DNA of 64,000 nt from JACVRW01 sp963808775. GTDB taxonomy: Bacteria; Actinomycetota; Thermoleophilia; Solirubrobacterales; Thermoleophilaceae. The position numbers and the translations under genes are program-made. Of the stretch, positions 16,538 through 25,470 are shown piece after piece (the stretch's first letter is position 1; each line of letters opens with the position of its first letter). Below the pieces are notes generated by a model. It was not told the origin of the DNA and made no database searches. It was given only the letters and a program-made list of their open reading frames with translations. The DNA is taken from positions 26,319 through 90,318 of the forward strand of contig CAWEGR010000002.1 in NCBI GenBank assembly GCA_963808775.1, in the 5' to 3' direction.

Positions 16538-18061
16538 CTAGGCCGCGGGCGCCTCGAGCGGCTCGACCCGCGGGAAGAGCTGATCGAGCTCGCCGATCTG
16601 CGCACCGCCGCCGACGGCGCCGAGCCGCGCGCAATCGAGATCGAGCTCCGGGCGCCCGAGCGCGGCGAGCAGCCGCTCGGCCGAGGACGGCATGAACGCG
16701 TGCACCAGCACGGAGACCACGCGCAGGCCCTCGGCCGCCGTGTAGAGGATCTCGTCGAGCCGCGCCGCCTGCGCATCGTCCTTGGCGAGCTTCCAGGGCT
16801 CCTCCTCCTGGACGAAGCGGTTGAGGCGCTTGATGCGCTGCCAGATCTCGTCGAGCGCCTGCGTGATCTCGACCCGGTCGATCGCGTCGCCCACGGACTC
16901 GGCGAGACCGTCGAACTCCGCTACGAGGGCGCTCGCCGGCTGGGCCTCGGGGACCACGCCGTCGCGGTAGCGGCCGATCATCGCCAGCGTGCGGCTGGCG
17001 AGGTTGCCGTACTCGTTCGCGAGCTCGGTCGTATAGCGGGTCTCGAAGCCCTCGGGCGATACCTCGCCGTCGGCGCCGAAGCTGACCTCGCGCATCAGGT
17101 AGAAGCGCAGCGCGTCCGGCCCGTAGAGCTCGGCCACCCGGACCGGCTCGATCACGTTGCCGAGCGACTTCGACATCTTGTGCTCGCCCCGCAGGAGGAA
17201 GCCGTGGATCGACACGTGCCGCGGCACCTCGAGGTCCGCGGCCATCAGCATCGCCGGCCAGATCACGGCGTGGAACTTGAGGATGTCCTTGCCGATCAGG
17301 TGGACGCTCGCGGGCCAGAAGCGGTCGGTCAGGTCCTCCCCCGGGCGCGCGTAGGAGAGCGCCGTGTAGTAGTTGAGGAGAGCGTCGATCCAGACGTAGA
17401 TCACCTGCGTCGGGTCCCACGGCACCGGCACCCCCCACTTGAGCCGCTGGCGCGAGAGCGAGACGTCGCGCAGCCCGCTCTTGATGAAGGCAAGCGCCTC
17501 GTTGTAGCGGTTCTGCGGGATCACGAAGCCGGGCTGCTCCGCGTAGAGGCGCTCGAGCGGCTCCTGGAAGCTCGACAGGCGGAAGAACCAGTTGTCCTCC
17601 TTCTCGATCTCGAGGTCGATCAGGTGGATCGGGCAGCGGTTGCCCTCCGCGAGCTCGGACTCCGTCTTGAAGTCGGCGCAGCGCGGGCAGTACCAGCCCT
17701 CGTAGTGCCCCGCGTACACGTGCCCGTTGTCGTGGATGCGCTGGACGACCTCGGCGACCTTCGCCATGTGCTCCGGGTCGGTCGTGCGGATGAAGAAGTC
17801 GTTCGTGGCCTCGACGACACCCGCGAGCTCCTTGAAGCGGATCGCATTGCGGTCGCCGAGCTCACGCGGGGTGATGCCGAGCTCCTCAGCCGCCTGCGCC
17901 ACCGGCTCGCCGTGCTCGTCGGTGCCCGTGAGGAAGAAGACCTCCTCGCCGCGCTGGCGCATGTGCCGTGCGAGCACGTCGGCGGCGATGGTCGTGTAGG
18001 CGTGCCCGAGATGCGGCTCGCCGTTCACGTAGTAGATCGGGGTGGTCACGTAGTAGGGCAC
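16538..18061 (-). CDS. metG: Methionyl-tRNA synthetase
   Basis: 507 aa, class I synthetase. Adenylate-binding motifs: PHLGH (residues 16-20, HIGH equivalent) and an exact KMSKS near residue 300. A zinc-knuckle-like insertion has CPRCADF and a later Cys. The Met pocket and catalytic segments GTDEHGEPVAQAA, YVWIDALLNY and GKDILKFHAVIWPA are all present, followed by the helical anticodon-binding domain. The protein lacks the C-terminal tRNA-binding EMAP-like extension, matching the short form. First of the metG-tatD-rsmA-ispE run. Confidence 0.97.
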   Translation of the reverse strand: MPYYVTTPIYYVNGEPHLGHAYTTIAADVLARHMRQRGEEVFFLTGTDEHGEPVAQAAEELGITPRELGDRNAIRFKELAGVVEATNDFFIRTTDPEHMAKVAEVVQRIHDNGHVYAGHYEGWYCPRCADFKTESELAEGNRCPIHLIDLEIEKEDNWFFRLSSFQEPLERLYAEQPGFVIPQNRYNEALAFIKSGLRDVSLSRQRLKWGVPVPWDPTQVIYVWIDALLNYYTALSYARPGEDLTDRFWPASVHLIGKDILKFHAVIWPAMLMAADLEVPRHVSIHGFLLRGEHKMSKSLGNVIEPVRVAELYGPDALRFYLMREVSFGADGEVSPEGFETRYTTELANEYGNLASRTLAMIGRYRDGVVPEAQPASALVAEFDGLAESVGDAIDRVEITQALDEIWQRIKRLNRFVQEEEPWKLAKDDAQAARLDEILYTAAEGLRVVSVLVHAFMPSSAERLLAALGRPELDLDCARLGAVGGGAQIGELDQLFPRVEPLEAPAA

Positions 18062-18072
18062 CGTGATCGATG

Positions 18073-19110
18073 CTACCCGCGCGCCCGCAGCAGCCCGAGC
18101 ACGGCTGAGCGGCCACGGCGCGTGGCGCGGCGCCCGTCCTCCGTCAACCCGAGCAGCGCGGCCGCGAGCAGCAGGCCAAGGCAGGCGAGCACGAAGCCCG
18201 GGCCGGGGCCGCTCGCCGAGGGGGGCGCGGGTGGAACCGCCGGCTGCGGTGCCGGCGCGGGGACCGCCGGGGCGCTGGGGCGGCGAGCGGCTTGCCCGGG
18301 TTCGGGCCCGGAGAGCGGGGCCTCACGCGCGGCGGGGAGCGGCGCCGCGGGCGCGGCGCGCGGACCGATCCGCGCCGGCGCGCCGCGCGGCTGCGCAGCA
18401 CGCGCGGGCGCGGACGCCGGAGCCCCGACGCGGGGCGGCACCGGCACGCGGCGAGGCACGCGCACGCGAGGGCGCGCCGGGACCCGCCGGCCTGCCGGGA
18501 CCCTGCGCGGCTCTGGCGCGGTCCGGGGCGCCGGGCTCGGCGCGGCTTCGGGCACGGATGCCGGCGGCGCGGGCAGTGGAAGCGGAGCGGGCTCGGGCCG
18601 CGGCGGCGCCTCCGGCGGCCCGAACGGTGGCGGCGGCAGGAAGGCGAGCGGGTCGCGGTAGGCATGACGCGAGCCGGACTCGCGCACGCCGAAGTGGAGA
18701 TGCGGCTCCTCCGCGGAGCGCGATCCGCTCGCGCCCACCGCGCCGATTCGGTCGCCGGCCGCGACCCGGTCGCCCTCGCGAACGCTCGCGGCCGACAGGT
18801 GCAGGTAGGTCGTATCGACGCCCTCGCTCGTCCGCACGCTGACCGTCAGCCCGGCCGTTCCGACCACTCCCGAGTTGAGCACCTCGCCGCCCGCGGCAGC
18901 TCGCACGGGCGTGCCGAGCGGCGCGGCGATGTCGATGCCGCGGTGCTGGCCGGCGGCATACGGGTCGTCGCCGTTCCGGTAGGAGGTGATCACCTCCCCC
19001 TCCACGGGCCAGAGCCACGCGGCGCGGGCCGGCGCGCAGGGGACGAGCAGAGCCAGAGCGGTGAGGACGGCGAGCAGGCATGGGCGCATGCGACGAACGT
19101 ACGTCCGCAT
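18073..19110 (-). CDS. Secreted M23-family peptidase with P/A/R-rich stalk and C-terminal membrane anchor
   Basis: 345 aa. A signal peptide (~1-30) leads into an M23/LytM endopeptidase domain (~32-160) with GQHRGIDIAAPLGTPV (first His/Asp zinc ligands) and PHLHFGVRE (HxH). Residues ~163-300 are a low-complexity Pro/Ala/Arg stalk, and ~305-325 a hydrophobic helix (GFVLACLGLLLAAALLG) followed by basic residues, a likely stop-transfer anchor. M23 enzymes cut peptidoglycan cross-bridges or act as degenerate activators; here the zinc residues are kept. The architecture suggests an outward-facing enzyme held off the membrane by the stalk. It sits between rsmI and metG. Confidence 0.85.
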   Translation of the reverse strand: MRTYVRRMRPCLLAVLTALALLVPCAPARAAWLWPVEGEVITSYRNGDDPYAAGQHRGIDIAAPLGTPVRAAAGGEVLNSGVVGTAGLTVSVRTSEGVDTTYLHLSAASVREGDRVAAGDRIGAVGASGSRSAEEPHLHFGVRESGSRHAYRDPLAFLPPPPFGPPEAPPRPEPAPLPLPAPPASVPEAAPSPAPRTAPEPRRVPAGRRVPARPRVRVPRRVPVPPRVGAPASAPARAAQPRGAPARIGPRAAPAAPLPAAREAPLSGPEPGQAARRPSAPAVPAPAPQPAVPPAPPSASGPGPGFVLACLGLLLAAALLGLTEDGRRATRRGRSAVLGLLRARG

Positions 19111-19175
19111 CGCGCGATGTCGCCGAACGGTTTTGCAGTCCCGTCACGGAATGTCACGGAGCTGTGCGCGTCCGG

Positions 19176-19991
19176 TTACGAGCCCGTGAGCGCCCGGTAG
19201 AGCGCGTTCGCGCTCGACCCCGTCAGCTCGGCGACCACCGAGGCCGCCTTGCGGGGATGGGCGCCCGCCTCGACGAGGCGGCGCAGCGCGTCGAGCCCCT
19301 CCGGCTCGGCGCCGTCCGGCGCGCGCGGTGACGGCGGCCCCAGCACCAGCACGACCTCGCCCTTGGGCGGCGCGTCGGCGTAGCGGGCCGCCAGTTCCGC
19401 CGCGCGGCCGCGCACCACCTCCTCGTGCGCCTTCGTCAGCTCGCGGCAGACCGCCACCTCGCGCTCGGGGTCGATCTCCGCGAGCAGGGCCAGGGTGGCG
19501 GGCACCCGCCGCGGCGACTCGAAGGCCACGAGCGTCCCGCCCGGCTCCGACAGCTCCCGGCGCAGCTCGCCCTTCTTGCGCGGGAGGAAGCCGTGGAAGC
19601 GCCACTCGTCCGCCGGCAGGCCCGACGCCACGAGCGCGGTGATCGCCGCCGACGGCCCGGGCAGCACCTCGACCGGCAGCCCCGCCGCCACGCAGCCGCG
19701 CACGAGCAGGTAGCCGGGGTCGGAGACGAGCGGCATGCCGGCGTCCGAGACGAGCGCCACCACGGCCCCCGAGCGCATCCGCTTCACGAGCTCAGCCGAT
19801 CGCGACGCCTCGTTGTGCTCGTGGTAGGAGACGAGCCTCGCGCTGACGCCGTAGCGGTCGAGCAGCACGCGCGTCCGGCGGGTGTCCTCGCAGGCGACCA
19901 CATCCGCCTCGCGCAGGGCGGAGAGCACGCGCAGCGTGATGTCCTCGAGGTTTCCGATCGGCGTCGGGCAGACCACGAGCCGGCCGCTCAC
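19176..19991 (-). CDS. rsmI: 16S rRNA (cytidine1402-2'-O)-methyltransferase
   Basis: 271 aa, tetrapyrrole-methylase fold. Conserved N-terminus LVVCPTPIGNLEDITLR, then ACEDTRRTRVLLDRYG, LVSDAGMPLVSDPG and VLPGPSAAITALVASGLP, all characteristic of RsmI. It 2'-O-methylates C1402 in the ribosomal P site. The C-terminal ~40 residues form the small helical extension seen in full-length RsmI. The ATG overlaps the ROK-kinase stop (4 bp). Co-location with metG/tatD/rsmA is conserved in this phylum. Confidence 0.94.
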   Translation of the reverse strand: MSGRLVVCPTPIGNLEDITLRVLSALREADVVACEDTRRTRVLLDRYGVSARLVSYHEHNEASRSAELVKRMRSGAVVALVSDAGMPLVSDPGYLLVRGCVAAGLPVEVLPGPSAAITALVASGLPADEWRFHGFLPRKKGELRRELSEPGGTLVAFESPRRVPATLALLAEIDPEREVAVCRELTKAHEEVVRGRAAELAARYADAPPKGEVVLVLGPPSPRAPDGAEPEGLDALRRLVEAGAHPRKAASVVAELTGSSANALYRALTGS

Positions 19992-20956
19992 GAGCGCGGC
20001 TCCTCGCCGAGCAGGTCGAGCGCCATCATCGCCGCGCCCAGCATCCCCGACTCGTCGCCGAAGTGGGCGGCCACGATCCGCACCGCCTCGCGGGCCGGCG
20101 GCAGGGCGCGCTCGGCCACCACACGGCGGGCCGGCTCCAGCAGCAGCTCGCCCGCCCGCACCGCGCCGCCGCCGATCACGATCACCTCGGGGTTGAAGAC
20201 GTTGACCACGCCGACGAGCCCGTAGCCGAGCCGGCGGCCGATCTCAGCGACCACCTCGAGCGCCGCCTGGTCGCCCGAGTGCGCGAGCTCGGTCACGATC
20301 CCGCCGCTGATCTCGAGCCCGGCCGCGAGCCGGCGCCCGAGCTCCGTGTCCGGCTCCTCCGCCGCGACCCGCTCTCCCTCCCGCCCGATCGCGTTGCCCG
20401 ACACGAGCACCTCGAAGCAGCCGCGGCCGGGGCAGTCGCCCGGGCAGTCGGGCCCGTGGATGTCGAGCACCGTGTGACCGAGCTCCGAGCCCATCCCGGA
20501 GGCGCCGCGGTAAACCGCGCCGTCGAGCCACAGCCCGCTCCCGATGCCGGTGCCGAGCGAGATCATCACGACGTGCCGGGCGTCGCGCGCGGCGCCCGCC
20601 CGCGCCTCGGCGAGCACCGAGGCGTTGCCGTCGTTGTCGACCACCACGGGCAGCGACAGGCGCTCCGTCATGAAGTCGCGGAAGGCGACATCGTCGAGCG
20701 GCAGGTGGTTCGACCAGCGTGAGATGCCCGTCTCCCACTCCACGAGCGCGGGCAGCCCGAAGCCGACCGCCTCGACCTCGGGAGCGGCCGCCCGCACCTC
20801 CTCGACGGCCTCGAGAAAGATCGCCAAAGTCTCCTGGCGATCGGCTCCGCGCCAGAGCCGATGGACGCGGTGATGCACCACGAGATCCTCGTCGACGACC
20901 CCGCCGAGGAGCTTCGTGCCACCCGCGTCGATACCGATAACCCGCCTCGGCGGCAT
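19988..20956 (-). CDS. ROK-family sugar kinase (probable glucokinase)
   Basis: 322 aa. ATP-binding DAGGTK (residues 10-15), phosphate-2/catalytic VVDNDGNASVLAE, MISLGTGIGSGLWLDG, and the ROK zinc site GPDCPGDCPGRGCFE with its Cys triad, followed by EVIVIGGG. The EMGHT-like stretch reads SELGHTVLD. These residues match actinobacterial glucokinases, which phosphorylate glucose with ATP or polyphosphate; other hexoses cannot be excluded. Translationally coupled to rsmI. The start lies only 23 bp from the divergent LCP gene, so the promoters overlap. Confidence 0.88.
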   Translation of the reverse strand: MPPRRVIGIDAGGTKLLGGVVDEDLVVHHRVHRLWRGADRQETLAIFLEAVEEVRAAAPEVEAVGFGLPALVEWETGISRWSNHLPLDDVAFRDFMTERLSLPVVVDNDGNASVLAEARAGAARDARHVVMISLGTGIGSGLWLDGAVYRGASGMGSELGHTVLDIHGPDCPGDCPGRGCFEVLVSGNAIGREGERVAAEEPDTELGRRLAAGLEISGGIVTELAHSGDQAALEVVAEIGRRLGYGLVGVVNVFNPEVIVIGGGAVRAGELLLEPARRVVAERALPPAREAVRIVAAHFGDESGMLGAAMMALDLLGEEPRS

Positions 20957-20979
20957 GGCGGGTAGATATACAGAGGGGG

Positions 20980-22065
20980 GTGAATGGTCCGACGCCCGGC
21001 CCCAAGAAGGACCGGCCGGAGTACAACGTCTATCGCGCCCGCAAGCGGCCGATCGCCCGTGGTGGCGATCTCGACGCGCTGCGCAAACGGCTCGACCGCT
21101 TCCGCCGCGGCGACGGCGATCGCCCGCGCCCCCCGCGCGAGGACAAGCGCCCGATCACGCCCGGGCGCGTGGCCAAGTGGATCGCCATCGGCGTCGCCGG
21201 CTGGCTGCTGCTCTCGCTCGTCCTGTTCTTCGTCAGCGCCACCACCCAGGAGGGCATCTCGCCCGAGGCGGAGGCCGCGCTGTCGGACAGCGGCAACCTG
21301 CTCACCGGCTCCACGATCCTGGTGCTCGGCTCCGACGTTCGCACCGGCGAGTCGATCGACCAGTCGGACAGCGGGCCGGGGCGCTCCGACACGATCATGC
21401 TCGTCCACGCCGCGCTCGGCAGCGTGCGCAAGCTGTCGATCCCGCGGGACGTTGAGGTCGACATCCCGGGCCAGGGGATCAACAAGATCAACGCGGCCTA
21501 CGCGTTCGGCGGCCCCGCCCTCACGATCGAGACCGTCGAGAAGTTCCTCGGCAACGGGCTCGAGATCAACCACCTGGTCGAGGTCGACTTCGCGGACTTC
21601 CCGGAGTTCATCGACTCGCTGGGCGGCATCACCGTCGACAACAAGTCGCGCATCTGCGCGCCGCCCTTCGACAACTTCTGGAAGGGCCTGCGCTTCAAGA
21701 AGGGCGAGGTCGAGCTCGACGGCACGCGTGCCCTCGGCTTCGCCCGCGTGCGCAAGAACAACTGCGCGCCGGCCGAGGACGACCGCGACCGCGCCGCACG
21801 GCAGCAGGAGGTGCTGCGCGCGATCGGCGCCCAGGTCAAGTCGCCGAGCACGTTCTTCCGCCTGCCCTGGGTGAGCTGGAACGCGCCGAAGACGCTGAGG
21901 ACCGACATGGGCGGCTTCCAGCTCATGGCGCTGTTCGCCGACATGGCGACGGGCAACTCCGCCGACACCGAGGTGCTCGAGGCCACCTGCTGCAACGGCT
22001 CGAACCTGTTCGTCTCGGACGGCGCCAAGCAGGAGGCCGTCGAGAAGCTGCTCGAGGGTGACTAG
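20980..22065 (+). CDS. LytR-CpsA-Psr (LCP) family cell-envelope ligase
   Basis: 361 aa from a GTG start preceded by a purine-rich GAGGGGGG. A basic cytoplasmic N-terminus of ~65 residues precedes one membrane helix (~67-88) and the extracellular LCP domain: ILVLGSDVRTGES, SGPGRSDTIMLVHAA, KLSIPRDVEVDIPG, INKINAAYAFGG, and later GLRFKKGEVELDGTRALGFARVRK. The Arg and Asp residues that bind the polyprenyl pyrophosphate are present. LCP enzymes attach wall polysaccharides or teichoic-type polymers to peptidoglycan. The 3' end converges on the FmdB gene (4-bp overlap of stops). Confidence 0.92.
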   Translation: MNGPTPGPKKDRPEYNVYRARKRPIARGGDLDALRKRLDRFRRGDGDRPRPPREDKRPITPGRVAKWIAIGVAGWLLLSLVLFFVSATTQEGISPEAEAALSDSGNLLTGSTILVLGSDVRTGESIDQSDSGPGRSDTIMLVHAALGSVRKLSIPRDVEVDIPGQGINKINAAYAFGGPALTIETVEKFLGNGLEINHLVEVDFADFPEFIDSLGGITVDNKSRICAPPFDNFWKGLRFKKGEVELDGTRALGFARVRKNNCAPAEDDRDRAARQQEVLRAIGAQVKSPSTFFRLPWVSWNAPKTLRTDMGGFQLMALFADMATGNSADTEVLEATCCNGSNLFVSDGAKQEAVEKLLEGD

Positions 22066-22379
22066 CTAGTCGGACTTCGAGGACGAGGAGGAGGACGACG
22101 AGGACGAGCCCGTGTCCTTCTCTTCCCGCTCGAGCTGTCCGACTTCTCGGACTTCTCGGACTTCTCCGACGAGGACGACTCCGAGCTGGATGCCGACTTG
22201 CTCTTCTTGCCGTAGTCCGTGTTGTAGAAGCCGGATCCCTTGAAGTGCACCGCGACGGGGTGGAAGACCCGCTGGACCGGCGCCTCGCAGGTCGAGCAGC
22301 TCGTGAGCGGATCGTCGGTCATGCGCTGCATGACCTCGAACAGATGCCCGTTGTCACAGCGGTACTCGTAGATCGGCAT
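22062..22379 (-). CDS. FmdB-type zinc-ribbon protein with Ser-rich tail (possible frameshift near 22120)
   Basis: The N-terminal ~45 residues are the FmdB/CxxC_CxxC_SSSS zinc ribbon: MPIYEYRCDNGHLFE with Cys8, then CSTCEAPVQRVFHPVAVHFKGSGFY. It then runs into a Ser/Glu/Lys low-complexity tail. As read, the last ~25 residues turn into Arg/Pro-rich sequence, but the adjacent frame continues the expected tail (EEKDTG then a run of Ser then KSD) and stops at 22066-22068. A one-base indel in the GGGAAGAGAAGG stretch near 22120 is likely. Function of the family is unclear; it is a putative regulatory protein. Confidence 0.8.
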   Translation of the reverse strand: MPIYEYRCDNGHLFEVMQRMTDDPLTSCSTCEAPVQRVFHPVAVHFKGSGFYNTDYGKKSKSASSSESSSSEKSEKSEKSDSSSGKRRTRARPRRPPPRPRSPTS

Positions 22380-22440
22380 GGCACTCCGAGTATATGAGTG
22401 CCAACGCCAAGCTCGATGTAGGGTCACGGCCGTGGTGACC

Positions 22441-23788
22441 ATGGACCAGATCGTCGCGCTCTGCAAGCGGCGCGGCTTCATCTTCCCGGCGTCGGAGATC
22501 TACGGCGGCATCGCCAACACGTACGACTACGGCCACTACGGCGTGCTGCTGAAGAACAACGTGATCGCCGAGTGGTGGAAGGCGATGATCCAGGAGCGCG
22601 ACGACGTCGTGGCGCTCGACTCGGCGATCATCCAGCACCCGCGCACGTGGGAGGCGTCCGGCCACCTGGCGGGCTTCACGGACCCGCTCATCGACTGCCG
22701 CACCTGCAAGCGCCGCTTCCGGGCCGACCACCTCGAGGAGGAGCGCGCGGGCACCGGCACGAACCCCGACGTCCGCTGCGGCCACGCCCCGTCGAAGCTG
22801 CCGGGCGACCACCCCGACTGCGACCTCACGGACCCGCGCGAGTTCAACCTGATGTTCGAGACGACGATCGGCCCGGTGAAGGACGCGGGCTCGACCGTCT
22901 ATCTGCGCCCCGAGACGGCTCAGGGCATCTTCCTCGACTTCAAGAACACCCTGCAGTACGCGCGCCGCAAGCCGCCGTTCGGCATCGCGCAGGTGGGCAA
23001 GTCGTTCCGCAACGAGATCACGCCGGGCAACTTCATCTTCCGCACGCTCGAGTTCGAGCAGATGGAGATGGAGTTCTTCGTGCCGCCGGACGAGGCCGGG
23101 CGCTGGCACGACCACTGGATGGAGCAGCGCATGGCGTGGTACGAGGGGCTCGGCATCGACCCGGAGCATCTGCGCCTGCGCGCGCACGGCGCCGACGAGC
23201 TGTCGCACTACTCGTCCGCGACGAGCGACATCGAGTACCTCTATCCGATCGGCTGGTCAGAGCTCGAGGGCATCGCGAACCGCGGCGACTTCGACCTCAC
23301 CCAGCACGCCGAGCACTCCGGGGAGAAGCTCGAGTACGTGGACACCGCGACGGGCGAGCGCTTCGTGCCGCACGTGATCGAGCCGGCGGCGGGGGTCGGG
23401 CGGACGATGCTCGCCCTGCTCTGCGACGCGTACGACGAGGAGGAGGTCGAGGGCCGCCAGCGCACGCTGCTGCGCCTCCACCCGCAGGGTGGCGCCCGTC
23501 AAGGTGGCGGTGCTCCCGCTGGTGAACCGCGACGGCATGCCGGAGCGAGCGCGCGAGCTCTACGAGGAGCTGCGCTCGACGCTGCCGGCGGAGTACGACG
23601 CCGGCGGTTCGATCGGCAAGCGCTACCGCCGCCAGGACGAGATCGGCACGCCCTGGGGGATCACGGTCGACGGCCAGACGATGGAGGACGGGACCGTGAC
23701 GCTGCGGGACCGCGACTCGCTCGAGCAGGAGCGCCTGCCGGCGGACGAGGTCGCGAAGGAACTCGCCCGCCGGCTGCACGCGGCGTAG
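22441..23788 (+). CDS. glyS: Glycyl-tRNA synthetase, eukaryotic-type homodimer (frameshift near 23485)
   Basis: Class II synthetase, alpha2 type. From the ATG at 22441 (in-frame GTGs at 22432/22435 are alternatives): MDQIVALCKRRGFIFPASEI, a Cys/His zinc-like insertion (CRTCKRRF, later CGHAP), motif 2 region SFRNEITPGNFIFRTLEFEQMEM (positions ~22999-23070), and motif 3 EPAAGVGRTMLALL. At ~23485 the frame shifts: the anticodon-binding domain resumes as APVKVAVLPLVNRDGMPERA and runs to the stop at 23788. Removing one base in CCCGCAGGG restores LHPRVAPVKVAVL. The enzyme is essential, so a sequence error is the likely explanation. Confidence 0.92.
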
Positions 23789-23790
23789 CG

Positions 23791-24550
23791 CTACTGGACG
23801 CAGGCCTGGATCTTGGCCACGTCGCTGCCCGCCTCGGTCAGGCACTCGGCCTGCGAGACGGCGTCCTTCGTCTGGGAGCTCGAGCCGCCGCCGGAGCCGC
23901 TGCCGCTGTTCCCTCCGAGACCGTTCTGCTCGAGGGCGCGCTGCGTCGGGTCCGCGAGGCCCGAGCCGTCCGGGTTCGCCTGGAAGACGATGCCGGTGCG
24001 GTCCTCCGACTCGGCGTTCACGGACCACGCGAGGTCGCCGTCCACGAGCCCGCGCTCGATCGTCATGTTCGTGACCACGCAGTGAGCCGTCCTCGGCCAC
24101 GACGGCCTCGGCGAGCTTCTGGGTGATGCCGTCGTTCAGCGTCTCGTACGCGAACTGCGAGCCCTCGATCGAGCCGGTGCCGATGATCTTGACCTTGAAC
24201 TCGCCCATCTCGCCGTTCTTGGCGTAGTAGCGGTAGCCCTTGGCCCTCTCGCCGTCCTTGATCTGGAACTCGACCATGTACGGCAGGACGCCGACCTTCA
24301 GCAGCTCGGGGTTGTCGCCGGCGTTCTCCTCGAGCATGTCGAGCGCCTTGGCGAAGTTCTCGGAGCGGTAGAGGCTCTCCGACTCGTCGATGTCGGTCGG
24401 GTTCGAAGGAACGTTCTCGAAGCCGACAGCCTCCGTCACCTCGTCGACCTTGTTCATCACGACGCCCTTGATGACGAAGATCGGCACGGCCACGACGGCC
24501 AGCCCGATGAGAGCGAAGATGATGAATCGTCCGGCGATGAGTGCGCGCAT
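23791..24550 (-). CDS. Membrane-anchored protein of unknown function (frameshift near 24082)
   Basis: N-terminal hydrophobic anchor (~9-30: FIIFALIGLAVVAVPIFVIKG) followed by an extracytoplasmic domain. A strong Shine-Dalgarno AGGAGG precedes the ATG at 24550. At ~24082 the frame breaks after VVAEDGS; the adjacent frame continues CVVTNMTIERGLVDGDLAWS and ends with a Gly/Ser-rich stretch plus a final Cys-containing segment (AECLTEAGSDVAKIQACVQ). Two Cys near the C-terminus and one in CVVTN could form disulphides. No family is recognised. It converges on glyS with 2 bp between stops. Confidence 0.7.
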
Positions 24551-24742
24551 TGCGAATCCTCCTGGATAAAGGGGTTGGTCGCAGGTCCAACCGCCCGGCC
24601 AGAGGGGAATTACGCGGCGCCGCGAGTTTCCCTGCGCGTGACTCGAATCGGCCGTGCTGAGGGGTTGTCCTGCCTAACCCGGCCACCGTCCGGGAAAGTC
24701 AGGACGCTTGCCCGAGGAACGGGCCGGACCGCGCGCAGAGGC

Positions 24743-25381
24743 TCAGGCCGCCGCGCCGAGCATCCGGCGGGCCACGCCCACGCCGAGCTCGAACGAGGCC
24801 TCCTGGTCCCAGTGCGGGTCGGCCAGCACCTGGATGCCCCAGCCGTCGCCGAGCGCGAACAGCATCGACGCGACCGCCTCGGCGGGCGCCTCGAGCGAGA
24901 TCACGCCCTCCTCGTCCTTCAGCCGCAGCCAGCCCGCGAGCCGCTCCCGCCACTGGCGGTAGAGCTCAGCCAGCTCGGCGCGGATCTCGTCGGAGTGGCG
25001 CGAGGCGGAGAGCATCTCGTAGATGACCGCCTGGCCACCCTCGTCGTCCTCGAGGAACTCGTTCAGGCCGATCACGAGGGCGTCGAGGATCTCGTCCGCG
25101 CTCGACGCCTGCGCGAGCCGCTCGTCCATCCGCTGGTTGCGGATCTCGCAGTCGTGGCGCACGACCTCGACGAGGAGCTGCTCCTTCGAGCCGAAGTAGT
25201 AGTGCAGCAGCCCGCGCGAGACGCCGGCCTCGCGGGCGACGTGGTCGAACGTCGAGCCGGCGGCGCCGCGCCTGCCGACGCTGTCGCGCATCGCGGCGAT
25301 GATTCGCTGCGCCTTGTCGCCCTCGAGGCGCCGCCGCGCCTCCGCCTGACTTGTGGTCGCAGCCTCCATGGGAGCGGCCAT
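24743..25381 (-). CDS. TetR-family transcriptional regulator
   Basis: 212 aa from the ATG at 25381. The N-terminal TetR HTH reads AQRIIAAMRDSVGRRGAAG, then FDHVAREAGVSRGLLHYYFG with KEQLLVEVVRHD, the most conserved part of the family. The C-terminal ligand-binding half resembles the BetI/TetR_C_6 type by length. A further in-frame ATG upstream (25444) would run through the hairpin at 25408-25433 and is rejected. A perfect palindrome lies 5 bp upstream of the start, suggesting autoregulation. Ligand and targets are unknown. Confidence 0.88.
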   Translation of the reverse strand: MAAPMEAATTSQAEARRRLEGDKAQRIIAAMRDSVGRRGAAGSTFDHVAREAGVSRGLLHYYFGSKEQLLVEVVRHDCEIRNQRMDERLAQASSADEILDALVIGLNEFLEDDEGGQAVIYEMLSASRHSDEIRAELAELYRQWRERLAGWLRLKDEEGVISLEAPAEAVASMLFALGDGWGIQVLADPHWDQEASFELGVGVARRMLGAAA

Positions 25382-25385
25382 CCTA

Positions 25386-25395
25386 GCTGGCCAGC
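25386..25395. promoter_or_regulatory. Palindrome upstream of TetR gene, possible operator
   Basis: GCTGGCCAGC is a perfect 10-bp palindrome within a longer tract of repeated GCCAG units (25386-25402), immediately upstream of the TetR-type start. The position suits an autoregulatory operator. Short GC palindromes are common in this genome, so this is tentative. Confidence 0.3.
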
Positions 25396-25407
25396 CAGCC
25401 AGAACGC

Positions 25408-25433
25408 CGAGGGGCGCCCAAAGGCGCCCCTCG
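25408..25433 (-). terminator. Strong hairpin between the 25471 gene and the TetR gene
   Basis: Perfect 11-bp stem (CGAGGGGCGCC with GGCGCCCCTCG) and a 4-nt CAAA loop, located 38 bp past the stop of the minus-strand gene at 25471-25932. No T-run follows. Best read as the terminator of that gene, insulating the TetR gene. Confidence 0.6.
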
Positions 25434-25470
25434 AAGATCGTCACCGGCCGGGCGGGCCGGTCCTGCCGAG

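Noticed and set aside
16700..18661. 653-codon plus-strand frame opposite metG/M23
   Set aside because: Shadow frame; Pro/Ala/Gly/Arg run mirrors the stalk of the M23 gene.
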